Source: Sphingomonas glacialis (GTDB lineage Bacteria; Pseudomonadota; Alphaproteobacteria; Sphingomonadales; Sphingomonadaceae). Taken from it: DNA of 64,000 nucleotides. Numbering within the stretch: position 1 is the first letter of the stretch; each line of letters begins with the position of its first letter. Below the pieces are notes generated by a model. The model was not told the DNA's origin and did not search any database. It saw nothing but the letters and a program-made list of their open reading frames with translations. Position numbers and translations under genes: made by a program. Location of the stretch: positions 310,001 to 374,000 of the forward strand of contig NZ_BNAQ01000002.1 in assembly GCF_014653575.1 (NCBI RefSeq). Direction: 5' to 3'. Shown here one piece after another: positions 34,874 through 42,648 of the stretch.

Positions 34874-36073
34874 TCAGAACCCGCTCGGTGCCGGCGACAC
34901 CGTCACCGTCGTTCCGCTGTGGATCTCCTGCACTTCGAGCGCACGCTCGGCGACATTGTCGCGGCCGAAGCGGAATGCGCCGTCGATCCCTGAAAAACCG
35001 CCGCGATCCTTGAGCCGGTCCTCGGGGAACGCGCTCCCCATCGGCCAGTCGCGCATGATGCGGATCGTCAGCAGCACCGAATCATAGCCGAGGCTCGACA
35101 GCCGGAACGGCGCGGCGCCGAAGCGGGCGCGGTATTTTGCGGCATATTGGCGGTACAGCCCGTCCGAGACGCTCGCGAACCACGCGCCCTCGAGCGCTGG
35201 CTTGCTCGCGATCGAACTTTCCGAATTCCACAATTCGGTGCCGAGGATGCGCGCGCCGCCCATGCCATTGCGCCGCAGCACGGGCACGCCCGCCGCCGCC
35301 GCAGAGCCGCCATCGGCGATCAGGATCGCCTGATACGGTGCGCTCTTGGCCATCCGCGTGATCGCCGCGGTCATCGAGCCCGGCGCGCGATCATAGGTCT
35401 GCAGCGCGCCGACGCGGCCGCCGGCCGATTCGACCGCACGCAGGAACGCAGTCGAGGCGCGTTCGCCGTACACGCCGTTGGGGACGAGGCCGCCGAAGCT
35501 CGCCACGCCCTGGTCGTGCGCATATTTGACGACGCGGATGATCGACTGCGCGGGGACATAGCCCATCAGATACGCGCCGTTGCCCGCCGCGGTGGCATCG
35601 TTCGAGAAGCTCACCACGGGAACGCCGGCGCGCCGCGCGATCGGCGTCACCGCGCGGACGTCGTCGGCGAGCAAGGGGCCGAGAATCAGCTGGTTGCCAT
35701 CGGCAAGCGCGCGCTGCGCGGCCTGCGCGGCACCGGCGGCGGTGTCGTAGCTGGTGATGCGGACGCGCTCGTTGCGCGAATCGAGCAGGGCCATCTGCGT
35801 TGCGTTGGCCAGACTCTGCCCGACGCCGGCATTCGCCCCCGAGAGCGGCACGAGCAAGGCGACGCGGTGGCGCTGCGTATCGGTCGGGATGCCCGGCTCG
35901 ACCGCAGGCTGCTGGCTCTGCGACGGGCGCTCCGCCGGGGGGCGCCGCGATGGGCCGGGCCCGGGCACGACCGTCTGGCAGCCCGCGAGCAGCACCGCGC
36001 CGACCAACGCTGCCCCGCGCAAAAGCCGCTTAAACCCGATGGGACGTTGCGCGCCCATATCCCGCTCTGCCAT
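34874..36073 (-). CDS. LppC-family lipoprotein (penicillin-binding protein activator)
   Basis: 399 residues from ATG 36073. Lipoprotein signal: LLRGAALVGAVLLAGCQ, lipobox LAGC. A Pro/Gln-rich linker follows, then a type-1 periplasmic binding protein fold: HRVALLVPLSGANAGVGQSL opens it, LILGPLLADDVRAVTPIARR continues it. This is the C-terminal half of LpoA-like proteins, which activate PBP1A; in alphaproteobacteria it stands alone. It is divergent from rsmI with 11 bases between start codons, the usual neighbourhood of this gene. No TPR half is present. Confidence 0.88.
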   Translation of the reverse strand: MAERDMGAQRPIGFKRLLRGAALVGAVLLAGCQTVVPGPGPSRRPPAERPSQSQQPAVEPGIPTDTQRHRVALLVPLSGANAGVGQSLANATQMALLDSRNERVRITSYDTAAGAAQAAQRALADGNQLILGPLLADDVRAVTPIARRAGVPVVSFSNDATAAGNGAYLMGYVPAQSIIRVVKYAHDQGVASFGGLVPNGVYGERASTAFLRAVESAGGRVGALQTYDRAPGSMTAAITRMAKSAPYQAILIADGGSAAAAGVPVLRRNGMGGARILGTELWNSESSIASKPALEGAWFASVSDGLYRQYAAKYRARFGAAPFRLSSLGYDSVLLTIRIMRDWPMGSAFPEDRLKDRGGFSGIDGAFRFGRDNVAERALEVQEIHSGTTVTVSPAPSGF

Positions 36074-36084
36074 GACCACTCCCG

Positions 36085-36918
36085 ATGAACCCTGATCTTT
36101 CCCCCGGCCTCTACATCGTTGCCACCCCGATCGGCAATCTCGGCGATCTCACGCCGCGTGCGGCGCATATCCTCAGCCACGCCGCGATCATCGCGGTCGA
36201 GGACAGCCGGGTGACGGGCAAGTTGCTGAACCATATCGGCGTCAAGCGACCGATGACGCCGTATCACGACCACAATGCCGAGGACGTTCGCCCCGGCCTG
36301 ATCGCCCGCATGGGGACCGAAGCGGTAGCCTTGGTGTCGGATGCGGGGACGCCGCTGATCTCCGACCCCGGCTACAAGCTGGTGCGCGATGCGCGCGCGG
36401 CGGGGCATACCGTGTGGACCATTCCGGGGCCGTGTGCGGCGGTGGCGGCGCTGACGCTCGCCGGGTTGCCGACCGACCGCTTCCTGTTCCTCGGCTTCCT
36501 GCCGTCGAAGGCGCAAGCGCGCGCCGCCGCGATCGCCGAGGTGGCGGCGGTACGCGCGACGCTGGTGCTGTACGAATCGGGCCCGCGGCTCGGCGTGATG
36601 CTTGCGGCACTCGCCGAGGGGCTGGGGGATCGCGAGGCGGCGGTGACGCGTGAGATCACCAAGCATTTCGAGGAAGCGGTGACGGGGACGTTGTCTGAGC
36701 TTGCCGCGCGCTATGCCGATGCGCCGCCCAAGGGCGAGATCGTCGTCGTGGTGGCAGGCCCCGGCGCGCCCGAAGCGGCGAGCGCGGCGGATGCCGACAG
36801 CGCGCTCGCCGAGGCGCTGACGCGGCTGTCGACCGGGCAGGCGGCGAGCGAAGTGGCCAAGGCGCTGGGGTTGGATCGCAAGACGCTCTACGCGCGGGCG
36901 CTGGAGCTGAAGGCGTAG
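36085..36918 (+). CDS. rsmI: 16S rRNA 2'-O-ribose C1402 methyltransferase
   Basis: 277 residues. Tetrapyrrole-methylase fold: GLYIVATPIGNLGDLTPRAA, AVEDSRVTGKLLNHIG, YHDHNAEDVRPGLIARM, ALVSDAGTPLISDPGYKLV, and IPGPCAAVAALTLAGLPTDR form the AdoMet pocket. It methylates C1402 of 16S rRNA. Divergent from the LppC-like gene and followed by a family A repeat and yraN, an order widely conserved (lppC-rsmI-yraN). Confidence 0.97.
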   Translation: MNPDLSPGLYIVATPIGNLGDLTPRAAHILSHAAIIAVEDSRVTGKLLNHIGVKRPMTPYHDHNAEDVRPGLIARMGTEAVALVSDAGTPLISDPGYKLVRDARAAGHTVWTIPGPCAAVAALTLAGLPTDRFLFLGFLPSKAQARAAAIAEVAAVRATLVLYESGPRLGVMLAALAEGLGDREAAVTREITKHFEEAVTGTLSELAARYADAPPKGEIVVVVAGPGAPEAASAADADSALAEALTRLSTGQAASEVAKALGLDRKTLYARALELKA

Positions 36919-36929
36919 TGGCTCCTCCT

Positions 36930-37021
36930 CCCCTCCCGCTTGCGGGAGGGGTTAGGGGAGGGCATGTTCAGGCGTGCCGCGCGACATCCCCTCCCCTAGC
37001 CCCTCCCGCAAGCGGGAGGGG
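36930..37021. repeat. Family A paired palindrome overlapping the yraN 5' end
   Basis: Left arm CCCCTCCCGCTTGCGGGAGG at 36930, right arm CCTCCCGCAAGCGGGAGGGG to 37021, joined by GTTAGGGGAGG / CCTCCCCTAGC pairing. The centre contains the GTG that opens the yraN frame. Confidence 0.88.
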
Positions 37022-37375
37022 AATGCGAAGCGGCAAGCGGCCGAAGCCTCCGGTCGTCGCGGCGAGCGCTTGGCCGGCTGGTGGCTGCGCCTCAAGGGCT
37101 GGCAGATTCTCGCGCGCCGCGTGCGTACCCCCGCGGGCGAAGTTGATCTGATCGCCCGCAAGGACACGCTGGTTGCCTTCGTCGAAGTGAAAATGCGCGC
37201 CACCGCCGCCGAACTCGACTTCGCGATCGACGAGCGCCGCCTCGCCCGCGTCGCCGCGGCAGCCGAATATCTCATGGCCAAATATGCCGGCCCCGGCGAT
37301 GACATCCGCGTCGATGTCATCCTGCTCGCGCCCGGCACGCAGCCGCGCCACATCGAGAATGCGTGGATCGGGTGA
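36974..37375 (+). CDS. yraN: YraN/UPF0102 endonuclease-fold protein
   Basis: 133 residues from GTG 36974, the only start available after an in-frame stop at 36953. Family sequence begins at about residue 20: AEASGRRGERLAGWWLRLKG, then RVRTPAGEVDLIARKDT with the nuclease-like D/E pair and AFVEVKMRAT (E-x-K). The first 16 residues (PRDIPSPSPSRKREG) are translated from the family A repeat. An ATG at 37023 is out of frame. Nuclease-like fold without proven activity; often next to rsmI. Confidence 0.85.
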   Translation: MPRDIPSPSPSRKREGNAKRQAAEASGRRGERLAGWWLRLKGWQILARRVRTPAGEVDLIARKDTLVAFVEVKMRATAAELDFAIDERRLARVAAAAEYLMAKYAGPGDDIRVDVILLAPGTQPRHIENAWIG

Positions 37376-37415
37376 CATCGCAGGCTCGGCACCTTAGATG
37401 CGCTTTGCCCCAACC

Positions 37416-37495
37416 GTCATGCCAGCGCAGGCTGGCATCTCGCGGTTGACGCGCAGCGCCCGCGCCACAGAGACCCCAGCCTCCGCTGGGGTGAC
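37416..37495. repeat. Family B (CCAGC subtype) palindrome between yraN and gshB
   Basis: Left half GTCATGCCAGCGCAGGCTGG with CATCTC, right half GAGACCCCAGCCTCCGCTGG with GGTGAC, 37416-37495. The left stem has TGCC/GGCA, the right CCCC/GGGG, so the halves differ from each other while each stem is kept. Confidence 0.85.
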
Positions 37496-37516
37496 GGCAA
37501 GCGGCAGGAGTCGAAC

Positions 37517-38473
37517 ATGTCCCTCACTGTCGCCGTCCAGATGGATCCGATCGCGCATATCAACATCGCGGGCGATTCGACCTTCGCGCTGATGCTCGCC
37601 GCGCAGCAGCGCGGGCACAAACTGTTCCACTACAATGCCGAAGACCTTAACTATGCGAACGGCCGCGTCTGGACCAAGGCCGATCCCGTCACCGTGCAGC
37701 GCGTCGTCGGCGATCATTACAGTTTCGGCGAACCCGTCAGCCTCGATCTCGGCGATGAGGCCGACGTCGTGCTGATGCGGCAGGATCCGCCGTTCGATCT
37801 CGGCTATATCACCGCGACGCATTTGCTCGAGCGGATCGCGCACAAGACGCTGGTGGTCAACGACCCCGCTTCGGTCCGCAACGCGCCCGAGAAGGTGTTC
37901 GTGCTCGATTACCCGCAGTTCATGCCGCCGACGCTCGTCACGCGCAGCCTCGACGAGGCGCGTGCCTTCCTCGCGCAGCACGGCGAGATCGTCATCAAGC
38001 CGCTCCACGGCAATGGCGGCAAGGCGATCTTCAAGGTCGGGTCGGACGGCGCGAACCTGTCGGCGCTGATCGAGGTGTTCAACACGATGTGGCGCGAGCC
38101 GCACATGGTGCAGGCGTTCCTTCCGGCGGTCGCCAAGGGTGACAAACGGATCGTACTGATCGACGGAGAGGTTGCCGGCGCGATCAACCGGCTGCCCGGC
38201 GAAGGCGAGATCCGCTCGAACCTCGCGGTCGGCGGGTCGGCGGTGAAGACCGAGTTGACGGACAAGGAGCGCGAGATCTGTGCGGTGCTCGGGCCCGAGC
38301 TCAAGCGGCGCGGGCTGCTGTTCGTCGGGATCGACGTGATCGGCGGCGAGTGGTTGACCGAGATCAACGTCACATCACCGACCGGGATCGTTGCGATCGA
38401 GCGGTTCGACGGGACCGATGTGGCGGGGCTGATCTGGGATGCGATCGAGCGGAGTGTTGCAGCGCGTGGGTGA
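37517..38473 (+). CDS. gshB: Glutathione synthetase
   Basis: 318 residues. N-terminal substrate domain (AVQMDPIAHINIAGDSTFAL, then VLMRQDPPFDLGYITATHLL) and ATP-grasp domain: VIKPLHGNGGKAIFKV (Gly-rich loop), QAFLPAVAKGDKRIVLIDGE, and GIDVIGGEWLTEINVTSPTG with metal ligands Glu and Asn. Joins gamma-glutamylcysteine and glycine using ATP in the cytosol. Preceded by a family B repeat and followed by a family A repeat and dedA. Confidence 0.97.
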   Translation: MSLTVAVQMDPIAHINIAGDSTFALMLAAQQRGHKLFHYNAEDLNYANGRVWTKADPVTVQRVVGDHYSFGEPVSLDLGDEADVVLMRQDPPFDLGYITATHLLERIAHKTLVVNDPASVRNAPEKVFVLDYPQFMPPTLVTRSLDEARAFLAQHGEIVIKPLHGNGGKAIFKVGSDGANLSALIEVFNTMWREPHMVQAFLPAVAKGDKRIVLIDGEVAGAINRLPGEGEIRSNLAVGGSAVKTELTDKEREICAVLGPELKRRGLLFVGIDVIGGEWLTEINVTSPTGIVAIERFDGTDVAGLIWDAIERSVAARG

Positions 38474-38490
38474 GACCCTCCCCTTCTTCC

Positions 38491-38594
38491 CCCCTCCCGC
38501 TTGCGGGAGGGGTCGGGGGTGGGCGCGCGCTATCAGCGGGCGCTAGCGTTGAAAGCGCGCGCCCACCCCCAGCCCCTCCCGCAAGCGGGAGGGG
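38491..38594. repeat. Family A paired palindrome upstream of dedA
   Basis: Arms 38491-38531 and 38554-38594 are 41-base inverted copies with two mismatches. The 3' edge GCGGGAGGGG runs into AGG and lies 7-14 bases before the dedA ATG. Confidence 0.9.
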
Positions 38595-38604
38595 AGGCAA
38601 GTCG

Positions 38605-39204
38605 ATGACCGACTTCATCGTCAACCTCACGGCGTGGGGCGGCTATTTCGGCATCTTCGTGCTGATGGTGCTCGAGAACGTCTTCCCGCCGATCCCGTCC
38701 GAAGTGATCATGGGCCTGGGCGGGATCGCGGTCGCGCGCGGGCAGATGACGCTCGTCCCGCTGATCGCCGCGGGCACCGTTGGAACGGTCGTCGGCAATT
38801 ATTTCTGGTACGCGATCGGCTACCGGCTCGGCTATCACCGGCTGCGGCCGTTCGTCGATCGTTACGGCCGCTGGCTGACGCTCGACTGGCAGCATGTCGT
38901 CGCGCTCGAGGCCTTCTTCCAGTCGCGCGGGCAATGGGTGGTGTTCGTGTTCCGCTTCATGCCCGCCTTTCGCACGATGGTGTCGCTGCCCGCCGGGATG
39001 GCGCGGATGTCGCACGTCCGCTTCCTGCTGTGGACTGCGGCGGGCTCGGCGATCTGGAACACCGGGCTGGCGGTTGCGGGCTATTATCTCGGCGCGAATT
39101 TCCGCGAGCTCGATCGGTTTATCGGTCCTGCCGCGATCGCGCTGACGGTGGCGATCGTGGTTGGCTATCTGTGGCGGCTGCTGCGCTGGAGGCCACGCGC
39201 CTAG
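38605..39204 (+). CDS. DedA family inner membrane protein
   Basis: 199 residues from ATG 38605, with GGGGAGG seven bases upstream, supplied by the family A repeat. DedA/VTT features: LMVLENVFPPIPSEVIMGLG with the conserved Glu and re-entrant Pro region, NYFWYAIGYRLGYHR, and RFMPAFRTMVSLPAGMARMS (the Arg-rich R-x3-P-x3-R motif), then a C-terminal membrane helix. DedA members are lipid or polyprenyl-phosphate scramblases/flippases or relate to membrane homeostasis. Last gene of the rsmI-yraN-gshB-dedA series. Confidence 0.92.
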   Translation: MTDFIVNLTAWGGYFGIFVLMVLENVFPPIPSEVIMGLGGIAVARGQMTLVPLIAAGTVGTVVGNYFWYAIGYRLGYHRLRPFVDRYGRWLTLDWQHVVALEAFFQSRGQWVVFVFRFMPAFRTMVSLPAGMARMSHVRFLLWTAAGSAIWNTGLAVAGYYLGANFRELDRFIGPAAIALTVAIVVGYLWRLLRWRPRA

Positions 39205-39230
39205 GGCTTGACCGCGCGCCCTCCCCCACC

Positions 39231-39324
39231 GTCACCCCGGGCTTGTCCCGGGGTCCACCGGGATACGCGCCCTGCCCGCGAGGCTCGCGCGGAGCGGTGG
39301 ACCCCGGCACGAGGCCGGGGTGAT
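39231..39324. repeat. Family B paired palindrome between dedA and xerC
   Basis: GTCACCCCGGGCTTGTCCCG at 39231; right arm GGCACGAGGCCGGGGTGAT ends 39324; core GGTGGACCCCGG. Between convergent genes, 10 bases from the xerC stop. Confidence 0.85.
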
Positions 39325-39334
39325 GAAAAAGCGC

Positions 39335-40219
39335 CTAAGCCCGCGGATGCGCGTTGCGGTAGACGTCGAGCAGATGCGCGGCATCGACCTGCGTATAGAT
39401 CTGCGTCGAACTGAGGCTCGCATGGCCGAGCAGCTCTTGCAACGCGCGCAGATCGGCGCCGCGGCCGAGCAGATGCGTCGCGAACGAATGCCGCAGCGCG
39501 TGCGGCGTCGTGCGGTCGGGCAGGCCGAGCCGCACGCGCGCGCCCTGCACCGCGCGCCGCACCAGGCGGGGTGACAACGGACCGCCCTTCGCGCCGCGGA
39601 AGATCGGCGCGTCGCGCGCGGTGCCGTACGGGCTGAGCGCGACATACGCCTCGACCGCCGCGCGCACTTGCGGGAGCAGCGGGACAATCCGCGTCTTGTC
39701 GCGCTTGCCCGTCACGACGAGCGTCGCGCCGAGCGGGAGCACCGCGCCGGTCAGCGACAGCGCCTCGGCAACGCGCAAGCCCGCGCCGTACAGCAGCAGC
39801 AGGACCGCGAGGTCGCGCGCGCCGATCCACGGTTCGCTGGCATCGTCGGCGACATCGTCGGCGAGCGCGACAGCTTCGTCGGGCGACACCGGGCGCGGCA
39901 CGCCTTTCTTGACGCGCGGGCCCTTGAGCCGCGGCGTGGTGCCCTCGCCCGTTGCGAAGGCGAGGAAGCCGCGCACCGCCGACAGTTCGCGCGCGGCGGA
40001 CGCGTTGCTCAGCCCGTCGCTGCGGCGCTGGGCGAGGAAGGCGCGCAGATCGGCGGTGTCGGTCCGGGCGAGCGCGGTACGGTCTACGGCCTCGCCCCAA
40101 TGCTGGGTGAGGAACCCACACAGCCGCGTCGCGGTCGCCTCATAGGCGCGCACGGTGTGGACCGAACGCCGCCGGTCGCGCGCGAGGTGCTCGGCGTAGA
40201 GGCGGGGGAGGTCTGACAT
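39335..40219 (-). CDS. xerC: Tyrosine recombinase XerC
   Basis: 294 residues from ATG 40219 (MSDLPRLYAEHLARDRRRS). N-terminal SAM-like core-binding domain, then the catalytic domain with Arg in YGAGLRVAEALSL, Lys in VTGKRDKTRIVPL, HALRHSFATHLLGRG (H-x2-R) and LGHASLSSTQIYTQV with the nucleophile Tyr. Resolves chromosome dimers at dif with XerD, which is not in the window. Neighbour priA is divergent, with a family B repeat between them. An integrase origin is unlikely: length and motifs are those of housekeeping XerC. Confidence 0.95.
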   Translation of the reverse strand: MSDLPRLYAEHLARDRRRSVHTVRAYEATATRLCGFLTQHWGEAVDRTALARTDTADLRAFLAQRRSDGLSNASAARELSAVRGFLAFATGEGTTPRLKGPRVKKGVPRPVSPDEAVALADDVADDASEPWIGARDLAVLLLLYGAGLRVAEALSLTGAVLPLGATLVVTGKRDKTRIVPLLPQVRAAVEAYVALSPYGTARDAPIFRGAKGGPLSPRLVRRAVQGARVRLGLPDRTTPHALRHSFATHLLGRGADLRALQELLGHASLSSTQIYTQVDAAHLLDVYRNAHPRA

Positions 40220-40250
40220 GGCGGGGGTGTAGCGGACCTCACCCACCGCC

Positions 40251-40354
40251 GTCACCCCGGCCTCGTGCCGGGGTCTACCCAGCCGCGGGCGCGACGCCGC
40301 TTATCCTGCCGCAACCTCGCGGCATGGTGGACTCCGGCACAAGGCCGGGGTGAC
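40251..40354. repeat. Family B paired palindrome between xerC and priA
   Basis: GTCACCCCGGCCTCGTGCCG at 40251, right arm GGCACAAGGCCGGGGTGAC ending 40354, core GGTGGACTCCGG. It occupies the divergent promoter gap. Confidence 0.85.
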
Positions 40355-40406
40355 GAACCGGTTGGAAACACTCGCCCCCTTTGCACCCGCCCCCTCGACC
40401 CGCCAT

Positions 40407-42584
40407 ATGCGCTCCATGTCCCGCGCCCGCGTCCTCGTCCTCAACTCAGCGCTCGGCCCGCTCGATTACCGCGTGCCGCATGGCATGAGCGTCATGCCGG
40501 GCTCGGTGGTCGTCGCGCCGCTGGGCCCGCGGCAGTTGCTCGGCGTGGTGTGGGAGCCTGAGCGGATGCCGTCGGATGCCGAAGTCGGCGACAACCGGCT
40601 ACGCAACCTCGTCGGCGTCGCGCCGGTGCCGCCGCTCGCCGCGCCGCTGCGGCGGCTGATCGAATGGACCGCCGATTATTATCTCGCCTCGCCCGCAGCG
40701 GTGGTGCGGATGGCGCTGTCGTCGACCTCGGCGCTCGAGGGCAGCAAGACGATCACCGAATATCGCGCGACCGGCGAAGTCCCTGCGCGCCTGACGCCGC
40801 AGCGCGAGCAGGCGCTCGAAAAGATCGGCAGCTTCCAAGGGCTGATCCGCGAGCTCGCTGCGCTTGGCGAGGTGTCCGACGCGGTGATCCGCGGGCTGGT
40901 CAAGGTCGGCGCACTCGAAGCGGTCGAGGTCGATATCGACAGCCCCTTCCCCGCGCCCGATCCCGATTTCGCAGCGCCCGCGCTCTCGCCCGACCAGCGC
41001 GCCGCCTCGGCCACGCTCGTCGCCGACGTTACCGCGCGTGCGTTCGCACCGACCTTGCTCGACGGCGTCACGGGCTCGGGCAAGACCGAAGTCTATTTCG
41101 AAGCGGTCGCCGCCGCGATCCGCGAGAACCGCCAGTGCCTCGTGTTGCTTCCCGAAATCGCGCTGACCGAGCCCTTCCTCAAGCGCTTCGCCGCGCGCTT
41201 CGGCGTCCAGCCGGTGGCGTGGCATTCGGGCCTGCGCCAGTCGCAACGGCGGCGCGCGTGGCGCGGCATCGCCAGCGGGCAAGCGCTCGTCACCGTCGGC
41301 GCGCGCTCGGCGCTCTTCCTGCCGTATGCCAATCTCGGGCTGATCGTCGTCGACGAAGCGCACGAGACGAGCTTCAAACAGGAAGAGGGCGTGCATTATC
41401 ACGCGCGCGACGTCGCGGTGATGCGCGGCAAGTTCGAGGAGATTCCCGTGATCCTCGCCTCGGCGACCCCGGCGATCGAGACGCGCCAGCAAGTCGCGCT
41501 CGGCCGCTATGCCGAGGTCAAGCTCCCCGGCCGCTGGGGCGCCGCCGAGATGCCCGCGATCGAGGCGATCGACTTGATCGCCGAACCGCCCGAACGCGGC
41601 CGCTGGATCGCGCCGCGCCTCGTGAAAGCGATGGAGGCGACGCTGGAGCGGCGCGAACAGTCGCTGCTCTTCCTCAACCGCCGCGGCTACGCGCCCCTCA
41701 CCTTGTGCCGCACCTGCGGCCACCGCTTCCAATGCCCCAATTGCACCGCATGGATGGTCGAGCATCGCCTCGTCCGCCGGCTCGCGTGCCACCATTGCGG
41801 CCATACCGAGCCAGTCCCCAAGATCTGCCCCGAATGCCATAACGAGGATACGCTCGCCGCGGTCGGCCCGGGGGTCGAGCGGATCGCCGACGAAGTGACC
41901 GAGCTGTTCCCCACCGCCAAGATCGCGGTGGTCACCTCGGACACGATGTGGTCCCCCGCCAAGGCCGCCGAGTTCGTCGCGCGGATGGAGGCGCACGACA
42001 TCGACATCGTCGTCGGCACACAGCTGGTGACCAAGGGCTATCACTTCCCCAACCTCACGCTGGTGGGGGTGATCGACGCCGATCTCGGGCTCGACGGCGG
42101 CGATCTGCGCGCGAGCGAGCGGACCTTCCAGCAGATCTGCCAGGTCGCCGGCCGCGCCGGGCGCGGCGCCAAGCCGGGGCATGTCTACATCCAGACGCAC
42201 AGCCCCGACGCCGCGGTGATGAAGGCGCTCGTCTCGGGCGATACGGAGGCGTTCTACAGCGCCGAGACCGAGCATCGCCGCGAGGCCAATGCGCCGCCGT
42301 TCGGGCGTTTCGCCGGGATCGTCGTGTCGAGCGAGGACCAGCAGGCGGCGCTCGAGACCGCGCGGCTGATCGGCCGCGCCGCGCCGCAGCTCGAGGCGAT
42401 GGAAGTCTACGGCCCCGCCCCTGCCCCGCTCGCGATGCTGCGCGGGCGCCACCGCTTCCGCCTGTTGATCCACGCCAAGCGCGGGCTGGCGGTGCAGGAC
42501 GTCGTGCGCGACTGGCTCGGCGGGCTCGACTGGCCGAGCAAGGTGCGCGTCGTCGTCGATGTCGATCCGTACAGCTTCGTATGA
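40407..42584 (+). CDS. priA: Primosomal replication helicase PriA
   Basis: 725 residues from ATG 40407; the ATG three codons later is equally possible. N-terminal DNA-binding domain (RVLVLNSALGPLDYRVPHGM), helicase core with Walker A DGVTGSGKTEVYFEAV, DEAH box VVDEAHETSFKQE, and SATPAIETR. The zinc-binding cluster inserted in the second lobe is complete: CRTCGHRFQCPNC and CHHCGHTEPVPKICPEC. Restarts stalled replication forks by loading DnaB. Divergent from xerC. Confidence 0.97.
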   Translation: MRSMSRARVLVLNSALGPLDYRVPHGMSVMPGSVVVAPLGPRQLLGVVWEPERMPSDAEVGDNRLRNLVGVAPVPPLAAPLRRLIEWTADYYLASPAAVVRMALSSTSALEGSKTITEYRATGEVPARLTPQREQALEKIGSFQGLIRELAALGEVSDAVIRGLVKVGALEAVEVDIDSPFPAPDPDFAAPALSPDQRAASATLVADVTARAFAPTLLDGVTGSGKTEVYFEAVAAAIRENRQCLVLLPEIALTEPFLKRFAARFGVQPVAWHSGLRQSQRRRAWRGIASGQALVTVGARSALFLPYANLGLIVVDEAHETSFKQEEGVHYHARDVAVMRGKFEEIPVILASATPAIETRQQVALGRYAEVKLPGRWGAAEMPAIEAIDLIAEPPERGRWIAPRLVKAMEATLERREQSLLFLNRRGYAPLTLCRTCGHRFQCPNCTAWMVEHRLVRRLACHHCGHTEPVPKICPECHNEDTLAAVGPGVERIADEVTELFPTAKIAVVTSDTMWSPAKAAEFVARMEAHDIDIVVGTQLVTKGYHFPNLTLVGVIDADLGLDGGDLRASERTFQQICQVAGRAGRGAKPGHVYIQTHSPDAAVMKALVSGDTEAFYSAETEHRREANAPPFGRFAGIVVSSEDQQAALETARLIGRAAPQLEAMEVYGPAPAPLAMLRGRHRFRLLIHAKRGLAVQDVVRDWLGGLDWPSKVRVVVDVDPYSFV

Positions 42585-42648
42585 CCTAGCTTGCCGTGCC
42601 CGCACCCGGCCGATACGCTGGTCGGCGACATTTGGCGGGGGCTGAAAC

